Source of the DNA: Amphiduros pacificus
Lineage: Eukaryota > Annelida > Polychaeta > Phyllodocida > Hesionidae
Direction: 5' to 3'
Assembly (NCBI GenBank): GCA_949316495.1
Contig: OX439004.1
Span: 32,618,904-32,682,903, forward strand
Length of the DNA: 64,000 nucleotides
The notes under the pieces are model-generated. The model was not told where the DNA came from. It did no database searches and saw nothing but the letters and a program-made list of their open reading frames with translations. A program made the position numbers and the translations under genes. Positions 47,860-58,100 of this stretch are shown here, one piece after another. Each line of letters starts with the position of its first letter. Position 1 is the first letter of the stretch.

Positions 47860-48110
47860 TAGTAGTAGTTGAAGGATCGACATCCCATGATTTGAAGAGT
47901 ATGCACCAACTACCACACTGCAGAGCACATCAAGCACGGCCAATCATCAGCCAACCATCAACCACAGTACAATAAAACAGGTACAGGCAATCATCAGCTA
48001 GCTCAGTGCAAAAAAAAACATGTAGGGCCAATTAATTAACAGTTAACAAAAGCTGGGCAGAGTACAATTATCAACTACCACAGAGCAAAAACTAGGCACA
48101 GTGAACGGTA
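47860..48110. repeat. Decayed edge of the 38-bp minisatellite
   Basis: Recognisable but spaced-out fragments (CCAACTACCACACTGCAGAG, GGCCAATCATCAGCCAACC, TCAACTACCACAGAGCAAAA) continue the array with many substitutions and insertions. The right side of the array is therefore its older part. Confidence 0.7.
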
Positions 48111-49814
48111 ACTCTACATTTTATGATAATCACATATTGATATTCACAAGTTTTAATTGACCAATCTCAGCATGTGTGTGCCGCAAGTAGCCAATCACGG
48201 AAGGCCACGGGTGGACCCTAACATTTCATTTGATTGGCATTACATATAAAGCTTGTTCTCCACAACACAATATTAATAACAGCTAATTAGCACATGCCAG
48301 CAGCAGCCATATTAATTATATCTGCTTATTACATCACAAAATGATGCTCATATTTAATATAATTCCTTGTGCTATGGACAGATTTTCTGGTCATTTGCAA
48401 TTGTCTTATCCCACATACTGAGATTGGAATTGTTTTTCACAATTTTCATATGAAAATAGGAATATTTACGCAAATGGTAACAATAAATAAATTAACTATC
48501 TTTGTTGCTGGGAGAAAAAGTTACGTAATTTTGTTTCCCTTAATGTGCACATGCAATCAGATTGGTATGTCACTAATTCAACATATAAAATCAACTATGA
48601 TACTGGTGTAGACAAAATACATACGTTTTGAATATTAAGTTTTAAGATCCTTTTCTTGAAAATATACATTTTTCCTTTAAAATTGACATGAACCTATCTG
48701 CTTTCGAAAGCTGGGTAAACATCTTGACATTTTCGTCAATATTTCCCACGATTTTAATGCCAAAATCCAGAATGTTTCCATGACAATATTCCTTCATAGT
48801 TTTACTGTTAATATTGGTTGATTAGGTTTAAATAGATGGACAATAGACTAAAGATTATAATATTTACCCTTCTTCACAGTTCGGTCCAAATTTATCCCAT
48901 AATGGCAAAAGGTCTTCACAGTTCAGTACAAAATTATTCCATAATGGCAAATTATTAGATAAATTTGAGATTTCTTTACATCAAGTGCTGGGCTTCCAAA
49001 GTATTTAATATGATCAAAAATCTTGCTTTCTCATTAATTTCAAATTTTTACAAAATATTGTTGGCCAACCTTGATTTTTTATACTTAGTCCCGGCTTTGC
49101 ACACTAAATAACCCAGCACAATTCAAGTTGTCTTATTTAAGTTGTACTAAGAAAGTGCGATCTCGTGGTAGAAAGTTTGCATAATACTTCAAAACATGGC
49201 CGACATGGGGTAAAATTGCAGAGACACTCAACAGACTTCAGGAATCGAAACCTCAACATACTTAATCAATTGAAACCTCAAGCATCAAACCCCAAAACAC
49301 AAAACAAGCGGGAGAAAAAATACACTTTACTTACCTTTTATTAAAATTCTATTTTGATTAGAATGCACGAGTCTTGCTGAAACTATATCTAATTTATACT
49401 CTTTTGTTGTATTGTTAGTCTTATAAATAACATGGAATTTAGCCATATCTTTGCTTCAAATGTTAACAAACCCCATTGTTATCGTTTTTTTTACTCTACC
49501 TTTCAGTCTTAAACTTGATACATAATGAAAAATGTGTCACAAAAGGTACTGTAATAATCTGTGGGGTCAACAATAATAGTGGCCGTGGCCTCAGCCAGTT
49601 TCCTTCATACATTGTACTGTCTGGAGGGTTATTGTCTGACCTAATGACCCATCCTTGCTGACATTTGTTATGACCACGTGCACTATGCTTTCCGGTCTCA
49701 GTTACAGACAGTTCGATGTTCTAGAATATTCTTAAAGCAGAAGTTCGATGCTGTTTTTTTTCAAAATAAATCATTATATTTGGTCACAGAGAGGTATACA
49801 AACCATATTTGGCT
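48111..49814. other. Non-coding stretch
   Basis: AT-rich. A two-copy repeat lies at 48875-48955 (TCTTCACAGTTC...CATAATGGCAAA). No gene supported. Confidence 0.45.
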
Positions 49815-50008
49815 GTGACCCTATGAAACTTGTATGGTTACTGATATATCATGTGACCCTATGGAACTTGTATGGTTACTGATATATCATGTGACCCTAT
49901 GGAACTTGTATGGTTACTGATGTATCATGTGACCCTGTAAAACTAGTATGGTTATTTATGTATCACGTGACTCTGTTGAAAATGCATAGTTATTGATATA
50001 TTATGTGA
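49815..50008. repeat. 38-bp tandem repeat, about 5 units
   Basis: GTGACCCTATGGAACTTGTA then TGGTTACTGATATATCAT repeats at 49815, 49853, 49891 and 49929, with a diverged fifth unit. The sequence is unrelated to the 46.7 kb array despite the same period. Confidence 0.85.
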
Positions 50009-50242
50009 CGAGAGTATATGACCAAACATTGTTATACCAAACCAATCCTGACTATTACCAAACAATACACTTTTCACAATAAATAATGATCTATACCATC
50101 TGTATACATGTATTGTTCATCTTTGAGACTTGCATGGGTCCAGACATTTGATAGCATTATCATTTCGTTTAAATTAATCAATATGTGCATTCATATCTAT
50201 GAAAATATACATGACTGTTCATGAAACTCATTCTCATTTCAG

Positions 50243-50337
50243 GACATTTTGAACATGGTCATCATAGGGAAGAGGAAAATCAGAATCCTGCAAATGGACT
50301 ATGCAAACGGAACAGTATCGGGAAGGAAGGAACTAAT
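50243..50337 (+). CDS. Candidate exon a of an unidentified gene
   Basis: It follows a strong acceptor with a pyrimidine tract (CTCATTCTCATTTCAG). In the frame that matches the next candidate exon it reads HFEHGHHREEENQNPANGL and so on to GTN, ending at GTATAAT, a moderate donor. The next exon starts in the same phase after a 173-bp intron. The protein segment is hydrophilic and low in complexity; the family is unknown. Confidence 0.35.
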
Positions 50338-50510
50338 GTATAATGGAAAATACTGCTTTAGATATACTGCACAAAATTTTTAAGAAAAAAGACTAATTGG
50401 AAGCGAAACCTCGAGTGTGATGCAGGCAAGAATGCAATGAGCATCACATGCGTGCGCAGCCTTAGGATCTGCAGAATAGATAGTGCATTGGTGTAAAATT
50501 GATGTCTCAG

Positions 50511-50773
50511 TTCTTAGTCTTGACAAACCGAGCATCTTTTACACCTGTTCATTACTACGCTGTTAATCAACTCCACGGGTCATCAACTACAAGGTCAAGG
50601 TCACTGCCACATTTGTCTCTCGGTATTCTCAACTCTGATTCAACACCTTATGGACCAATATATAGATATGGAGATTGTGAGGAGAATATACGCCAAATAT
50701 TATCACAAGAGCACTTCATAACTGAAATTTCCAATCCTGATACAATTGCTAATGATTTTATATTAAAGGGAAG
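50511..50773 (+). CDS. Candidate exon b of an unidentified gene
   Basis: Acceptor ATTGATGTCTCAG and a near-perfect donor GGGAAG|GTAAGAAAA bound 87 codons plus two bases, open only in this frame. It includes SLPHLSLGILNSDSTPYG, YRYGDCEENIRQIL and NPDTIANDFILKG. It looks like real protein sequence, but I cannot name the family and found no following exon. Confidence 0.45.
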
Positions 50774-50775
50774 GT

Positions 50776-51230
50776 AAGAAAAACCTCCTGTTCGCCAAAT
50801 GATGTTTTCAACTTCAAAAATGTATTCAAATCTGATGCTTTATCAGGGGAGTTTATCATAAGTCCATGATTTTTAACCCTTTTGAAGGAATAATGCCCAT
50901 AACAGCTGTTATTATGTTCTCTGGTGGGATTGTAAGTCGTTCAAAGCTTTTCACTGCCTCTGCCGCCATTGCCCATGTTTGATATCATTCAAAATTTGGA
51001 ATTCCCCGAGTCATACATACTGGTCTTGTCCACAAAACTATCATCAAACATCAGGTTATAATCTGGGATCGGGTGTCTGACTTAGACGCTGAAGAATCCC
51101 TGTCAATCTAAAACGGAATCTGAATGAATATTTGTTAATCTTTCCTTAATCAGTCTGATTTCTAAGAAAAAGCATGGCTTGTGTTCAACCCTGGCGCACA
51201 TTTTCACCAATTACGGCAGGGACTGACGTG
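50776..51230. other. Non-coding stretch after candidate exon b
   Basis: Presumed intron if exon b is real. Nothing else recognised. Confidence 0.4.
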
Positions 51231-51231
51231 A

Positions 51232-51529
51232 GTTTGTTTGCTTGGGGTTTTACATCACTTTCAATATTATTTCAGTCGTTTCATAACGGGACCCACTTGC
51301 TACAGATATAATGCTGCCTCACCGAATTGTCATGTTACAGGTCCTTCATGTGATAATCCACACCGTCACAGATTTACAAGAACAACAGATCAATCATCCA
51401 GATATGGGCCTCAGCTCATGAGAAATTGAATCATGAATCAATGCCGACACGGTCTGGAATCGAACTCACGACCTTTGGATCACCACAGAGGAACTGGTGT
51501 AAATAGGTTTGCGCTCTAACCGACTGGTA
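51232..51529 (-). repeat. Full-length SINE family A, copy 5
   Basis: The minus strand shows the head (CAGTCGGTTAGAGCGC as A box, GAGTTCGATTCCAGACC as B box). It also has the full body with CTCCTCTGTGGTGATCC-type and AGGCAGCATTATATCTG motifs, and the GTGATGTAAAACCCC end with a short (CAAA)n tail. It is more diverged than copy 1. Confidence 0.85.
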
Positions 51530-51980
51530 TGAGAGAGATGCCCTGTAAAGAGAGTAATTAATATCACGTGTCTGTATCCACTCCCTAAACACACTCAAGC
51601 ACTTGACATTTAAATTTTGGTCACTGACCAGATATAGAATTTAAGGCTGTTCTCAGGTGCACTTCCCGCTTTGGGGCATAATATGTGACATTGAAAACGT
51701 GAGAAAAATAACTTTTTGGGCCACTGAGCAAGTGCTCATGTTTGGCCCTAAAACTGTGTCGATTTTAAGATTAAATATTTAACATAAACTAATTAGCAAC
51801 ATGTTAAAATATAACAGAAACAGTGCATAGTATAGAGGTAGTGACATCTAGTGTTGAGCGTATTTCCTATTTTCACCTTAACTTAAGGAGACATCTAGCG
51901 GTGATGGCAAAGCTATTGATAATTTTTGGACATTTATGGAATGTAGGATGAATAATGTTACATGTAGTTACATGTTAAAA

Positions 51981-52148
51981 GCTGGCCTCGTGGCTAACTC
52001 ACTCAAAGCTTAAAATCCATTATTAAATCTTGAAACCGTCAGCTTTGCTGCCTCCATGTTATAGTTTCTTCAGAAACATTTCAGTAATATATGTTCTAAC
52101 ATGTACATTGCTCAAATAATTAAAACCCCAATATGAAGATTTCACAGT
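51981..52148 (+). repeat. Interspersed repeat family D, copy 2
   Basis: Begins GCTGGCCTCGTGGCTAACTC, has TTAAAATCCATTATTAAATC, and ends AACCCCAATATGAAGATTTC, as in copy 1. ATCTAGCGG, a form of a motif also found beside the copies at 63.0 kb, lies about 90 bp upstream. Confidence 0.65.
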
Positions 52149-52439
52149 TATTATTTTTATATTAACTACTTTCAATTCTATGTAGTGACGTGCATATCAC
52201 AAATATCATATGTATAATGATGGAATTTGGCAAAATCTGTTAAATTCGGTTGTGATTGCTTCAATGAAAAAAACGGGAAAAAAAGAAAAATATATATTCC
52301 AAACCTTTTCTCTTTAAATGCATGCTTTAATGAGACTATAAGGTAGGGTAAAGGGGTTTAAAGAGGTAACTGCGTGGGGCGAGGTGCCAGCATGACCCCT
52401 GGCCTGAGATGACGCTAGTGTCGGGGTTGTGCATGACGC

Positions 52440-53275
52440 CACAGAAGTGTTAGATGAGAGAAGTTTTGAAGTAATATTATTTTTAAAACTATTAAGATTC
52501 ATCAAAACCATGATTTAGAGCTATACATATCGCGAATGAAACGTTTGTTTTTTTTAATATAGATTATGGGGATATATATTTGATTTCTCTGCTTGAAGAT
52601 TTGACAATTTTATGAAGAGATTTGTACATTGATATCCTAGTTAATAAAATGAGTTAAAATTGACGTTTTATTGTTATTTTTTCTTCCAAGTTTATTTTTA
52701 GTTATAGGCGCAAATATTGGCAGATTAAGAATATATATACCATCATATTCTGTGAAAAAAGACTATTAGAAAACTTGTCATTTATATCCCTACCAATATA
52801 TGCGTCATCACAGATAAATTGTGTAATAGAATGTTATGTCAATTAAAATCAATAAAAAATAACAATAAAAACTGCAACAGGAATTTTATAAATTCTATAT
52901 CATTAACAATTTTGTATTTTAAATGTTTTTAAAAAGTAACATCGATAGCGGCTTTTTCTAAACATGTATAACAAATAACAATCTTGGGATGTGCCTCTTT
53001 TTTCTTTCAAAACATTTTTAGTGAAGCAATCAAAATATAAATTATCAGATTTATTTGAAGTCATTCTGAGTGGTTGATTTTGTAAGCCTCAAAAGAACAA
53101 TTACTCTGACTTTTAAAAATAAGGAGAAGAAATCGAAGTGTGTTATGAAATATTAAAATATTGGCAATTTTTATTTTTTAGATATAAAAGTTCAATTTTC
53201 CACTGTTCTGAAGTCGGCACCTTTGATAGAATCAATACATTTTGAATCCATTTTGAAAACATTTCCTATTTGTCA
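52440..53275 (-). mobile_element. Old copy of the CTTGGAG transposon
   Basis: Read on the minus strand this segment aligns along its length with the copies at 59.9-62.0 kb. Shared landmarks on the plus strand are ATATCGCGAATGAAACG, GATTATGGGGATATATATTT, ATTTTATGAAGAGATTT, CAACAGGAATTTTATAAATT and TTCTGAAGTCGGCACCTTTG. Recognisable terminal repeats are gone, so this is the oldest copy in the window. No coding capacity. Confidence 0.75.
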
Positions 53276-53699
53276 AGGATATTAGTGGGTTATTTTTTTG
53301 TGATTGAAAAAGTATATAACAAATGTTGGCTGCTCAAAGTGCATCTTTATCGTGGGATAACAACTCCGGACCTTAGTATGTAAATGTCGGTATTATAATA
53401 CAGATATAAACTTATCTGAATGGGTCGGAAAGAAGACCGGAATGTGTCAAATCATTCTGGAAATATTCTTGACCTTGACCTCCGTTTTGTAATCCATGTA
53501 ATATGAAGCGTTAATATGTTGATCACAACATGTCATTTCCGTTTGAATCTCAACTCCAATATAGGGATGATGTTCTGAACATGTTGCAGGGTGTGACCAT
53601 TTAATGTGTATTTTCTTGTAACAAGAGTTACTTCTTCTTGTTGTATTTCTGAGGTTGAAATAAATTTTGCTCTTCATTTCACCATTTTACCAGTGTATT

Positions 53700-54185
53700 C
53701 AGACGATTTTGATGCGTCAACATCATTTTCAACTATTCTATATTATAGGCTGTCTTTTGTAAAGAGTGTTGAAATTTTAGAATGTTTTAGTTTCTTCCAA
53801 AAGTTGTAAATCTTTATTAAAAAATAGCGGTCCCAAAACTGTTCTTGTGGCACTCCTGATCTCACATATACAGGGTCCGCCTCTTTGCAATTAATTACTG
53901 CCCTCTATTCATGGTTTCTAAGCCAATTTTTATCCATGAATTAACCTGTCCCGAGATTCTGTACTACTCGTGTTTATGATTAATGATATCTTGTTTATGA
54001 TTAAGTCTTTCATGAGATATATATCAAAGGTTATATTAAAATCAAAGATGAGCATGTCAACCAGGAAATGGTAATGTTCAAAGACTGTGACCATGTTTGC
54101 TGTCCACCATGTTTTGGTATTTCTCCTTTGTCAAGTGGGTTTCGGACACATTGAATCAAATAGTGTAGCAAAAACTTTTACCATT
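53700..54185 (-). mobile_element. LINE relic, 3' part (reverse transcriptase palm region)
   Basis: Minus-strand translation shows decayed LINE reverse transcriptase motifs in order. VDMLIFDF (54061-54037) corresponds to the palm DFSKAFD block. WIKNWLRN is at about 53937-53915. SGVPQ at about 53859-53845 is followed by a shifted TVLGPLF. Several stops and frame changes are present. The sequence differs from the younger LINE at 54592, so it is another family. Together with the plus-strand piece at 54421 it forms one interrupted insertion. Confidence 0.7.
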
Positions 54186-54420
54186 AAAATTGACTCTAGG
54201 TTTCATAGTCTAAACTCGATGTCCAGACCTCATTCAAACTTTTAGCTTCAAAATGTCCATATTGAATTCACCACAAAAGAACAAGGGCATCCAAATTTAT
54301 TATAATATAACAAAATTGACAACTAAAATGAGCATCTGCTGAAGGATGCAAGTGATGTAGTGGTGGAACCAATTATGTATATAATGAAGCCTTTCTTTTG
54401 ATGGGTGTTGTTCTATTTAT

Positions 54421-54585
54421 GTGGAAAAAGCTAGAGTAACACCAATCTTAAAATCAGTTCTCAGTCCTTTAAATTACAGGCAAATCTCTATAATACATGC
54501 TTGTATGAAAAGCTTCAGGAGAGAGCTATCTAGCAACAACTGTGCACATCTCGAAAAGCATAAAATACTTTGTACTGAACAGTCA
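54421..54585 (+). mobile_element. LINE relic, inverted 5' part (reverse transcriptase fingers)
   Basis: The frame reads KARVTPILKS, then PLNYRQISII and LEKHKILCTEQS, the region just N-terminal to the palm motifs seen on the minus strand at 53700-54185. The two pieces are consecutive in a reverse transcriptase but point in opposite directions. The piece stops at 54585, right beside the start of the younger LINE. Confidence 0.7.
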
Positions 54586-54593
54586 TAAATTAA

Positions 54594-55100
54594 CATGCCT
54601 ATCAGTGGAGAAAGGCAGTGTTTCTAGGTAGATGGGACATTGCGGTGCAGATTATTGCAGCACCTACAGCCAGCCGAGCAAAGAACATCTCCTATCAGCT
54701 GGAGACCAGAGGCTCAGACTGGCACAACATAAAACAGCAGGTCATGCAAGAGCTGTTGATGCTGAAAACTGACCAGTGCCCCCCACTACTAGATGCTCTC
54801 CTCCGAAGTGGAGATGATGAGCTTGTAGAGGACACTACACATGAGTATTGGGCACGTGGAGCAAATGACCAAGGACAGAATATGCTGGGCAAACTGCTGA
54901 TGATCATCCGAGGCATCAAGAAAAAAACCAAAGAGTACAGGGCGCCAGACAATGATGGAACCTCACCGTGTTACAAATGTGGTGAAAATAATCATGTCCT
55001 TGAGAGTTGTCGCCATGATTCACCTCTCATGTGTAGAAAATGTTTCTTTTATGGCCATAAAATGAAAGATTGTCCTGAAAATCAGAGTCAAGGTTACTAG
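54594..55100 (+). CDS. LINE first domain: NADAR (YbiA-like) domain plus two CCHC zinc knuckles, 5'-truncated
   Basis: The open frame starts HAYQWRKAVFLG without an ATG. It aligns with bacterial YbiA from the EHYFQAQKF block onward. W and QVM in SDWHNIKQQVM match WESVKEQVM, then LLDALLRSGDDELVED matches the LL...LVE block, HEYWARG stands for the D.YWG.G block, and QGQNMLGKLLMIIR matches KGKNRLGYLLMELR. NADAR proteins act on ADP-ribose-type glycosidic bonds (riboflavin-pathway intermediates; ADP-ribosylated guanine in DarT1-type systems). The conserved Asp and Gly of D..WG are changed here. CCHC knuckles follow (CYKCGENNHVLESC and CRKCFFYGHKMKDC), typical nucleic-acid binders of LINE ORF1 products. 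The N-terminal third of NADAR is lost by truncation. The frame ends at TAG 55098-55100. Confidence 0.8.
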   Translation, partial: HAYQWRKAVFLGRWDIAVQIIAAPTASRAKNISYQLETRGSDWHNIKQQVMQELLMLKTDQCPPLLDALLRSGDDELVEDTTHEYWARGANDQGQNMLGKLLMIIRGIKKKTKEYRAPDNDGTSPCYKCGENNHVLESCRHDSPLMCRKCFFYGHKMKDCPENQSQGY

Positions 55101-58100
55101 GTACTTGGCCAAGAAGAGAGTGCCGATCTCTATGTCACGGAGGTAGTGTCATACTCAAAGTTATGCTCTACTCCAGATAATGGTAATGACTGTGTGTCTA
55201 TTAACAGTGGTCAGGTACAGTGTGAAGCACCTAAAGATATTCTTAATATAACTGATTGTAATATTGATGATATGTTAGATGATTGCAATTTTGATGATAT
55301 GTTACAACAACAATCTGATGAAGATGAAGAGAATATTGTAACAGCACAAGTCACTGGTATTGCACCCTCAACCAGTGCAGCTGATGAAGTAAATTTAAAC
55401 TCAACAATGTATAATAACCATGAAAGTTTATCTGTAAATCATGACCAAAGAAACATATCAGATTGTGATGATCCTTTGATAAATGATCTTAAACAAAGTA
55501 GAATGAAATATGGAAAAAACCTTGTAATGGCTCATGTAAATGTTAATGGGCTGGGTGAAAAAAGGGATTATTTTAAAGAAATATTATTGAATGGTTATGT
55601 TGATATATTATGTACAACTGAGACTAAGCTAAGCAAAAACAAATATGTAGATAAGGAATTTTATGTTGATGGTTTTAAAAGCTACAGAAAAGACAGAACA
55701 TCAAGATCCGGTGGTTTGCATGTATGGGTAAGATCAGACATACCACACGATCGTGAAAAACATATGGAATTCTCACATAAAGATCACATTGAATGTATGG
55801 TTTTAAGTGTAACAGTACGCAAAGAAAAATGGTTGTTGATTTTAGTATATAAAAGTCCTTCAGTATCTAATAGAGTATTTTTAGACTTAATATCTGAATT
55901 TTATGATACATATATAGGTTCATATAAAGAGATTATCATGTTGGGTGACATAAATATTGATATGCAAATTGATGACAATGTAATGACTCAAGATATATGT
56001 CATGTTTATGGTATTAAGAATATAATAACAGAACCAACATGTTTCAAATCAGAAAGAGGTACACTAATTGACCCTATTATTGTTAAGAATGCTGCAAGAT
56101 TTCATAAGCCAATAAACACCACATGTGGTTACAGTGATTGGCACAATATGGTTTGTTGTATAACTAAAATATGTGTGCCCCCTAAAAAGCCAAGAAAAAT
56201 ACAATATAGATCATATAAGAATTTTAACCAGGATGATTTTATGAAAGATGTATCAAATATTCCATTTAATGTGTGTGATGTATTTGATGATGTGAATGAC
56301 AAATACTGGTGTATGACAATGTTATATAAAGATGTGATAGATGAGCATGCTCCAGTAAAACACAGATTTTTGAAATCTCAACAAATCCCATATATGAATT
56401 CAGAACTAAGAAAACAAATGTATAAGCGTAACATGTGGAAAAACAAGCATTTAGGAAATAGGAAAAACAATTTCTTACGCTTCAAATATATCATTGAGAG
56501 AAATAAAACTGTAAGTATGAGACGAAATGCAATTAAGAAACACCTATTGGGTGGCTGTACAAACATGAAACGCCCTGGAGATTTTTGGAGAAGTGTTGGA
56601 CCTTTTGTGAGTGAAAAGGCAAAAAAGCAGGATAATGTAATTCTAAATGAGGATGGTAAGATTGTTACAAACACCAAAGATGTGTGTGATATTTTTAATG
56701 CATTCTTCAACACTGTGGCTGACGCAATTGGAGAGCCAGATGAAATATGTATGACAGAAAATGATTTTTTAGAAAAGGTATTTGAAAGACATAGTAATCA
56801 CCCAAGTGTATTGGCAATTGGTAGAGACAAAACAGTAGATGATAATTTTAGTTTTACACATGTTGATAGAGAGACTGTTTATAAATATCTCATGAATGTG
56901 AATGTTAACAAACCAAGTGGTCATGATAGCATACCCCCCAAATTAGTAAAAATGTGCAGTGAAGATTTATGTGATGTTTTTATGGAAGTGATAAATGAAA
57001 GTTTTGACACAAACACTTTTCCTGATGATATGAAATGGGCAGAAATTTCACCCATACATAAGAAGCTAAGTAACATGTTAAAGAACAATTTCAGACCTGT
57101 CAGCATATTAGCAGTATTAGCAAAGATTCATGAATCAATTATTGCAGATCAACTGAAAGTGTATTTTGAACAAATATTTAATCAGTATCTTTGTGCCTAC
57201 AGAAAAAGATATGGATGTGAGCATGTGCTTGTCAAATTGGTAGAATTATGGAAAAATGCTTTTGATAATAAAGAATGTGTTGGTATATTATTAATGGATT
57301 TGTCAAAAGCCTTCGACTGTATCCCACATGGCTTATTAATCTGCAAGCTTAAGACATATGGACTAAGCAATGATGCTTGTACATTTATTGCTAGTTATTT
57401 AACAGGAAGATATCAAAGAGTGAAAATTGATAGTGAACGGAGTGACTGGGTGAATTTAAAGAAAGGTGTTCCCCAAGGATCTTGCTTAGGTCCTCTGCTT
57501 TTTAATATCTTTATGAATGATTTGTTTTTATTTATTGAAAAATGTTTTCTGGTAAACTATGCTGATGATAATAGTATGAGCAAGACTGCAAAAACTTTTG
57601 ATGTGATTATGGATGCTTTACGATTAGATGCCAAAAATGCTATTCATTGGTTCACCATAAATTTTATGCAAGCAAACCCTGAGAAATTTCAAGTTATGTT
57701 TATGAAGACCCTGACAAGTAAAGAAATTATACCAGAATATCTTGAGATTGATGATGTGAAGTTACCAAATCAGAGTAGTGCTAAGCTATTAGGTATGACA
57801 ATAGATTCTCAACTAAGGTTTGACAACCATGTAGATAATCTGTGCATAAAAGCTGCAAGACAATTAAATGTGATGTTCAGGTTTAAAAACATTTTTACTG
57901 AAAAAGAAAAAAGAATGATATACAATGCATTTATTTTAGCTAATTTCAGTTATTGTCCAATAATATGGCACTTCTGTAGTAATACTCATATGAGAAAGAT
58001 GGAAAGAATACAGAAAAGAGCATTAAGATTTTTGTATAATGATAAGACCAGTGATTATGATTCACTTTTAGAAAAGGCTAATTTGGACACACTACATGTA

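Noticed and set aside
46614-47862. Three overlapping plus-strand frames of 310-410 codons
   Set aside because: The 38-bp unit lacks stops in all forward frames; three parallel open frames argue against coding.
56378-56713. Minus-strand frame of 111 codons within the LINE
   Set aside because: It is a shadow of the endonuclease-RT frame, with no recognisable protein sequence.
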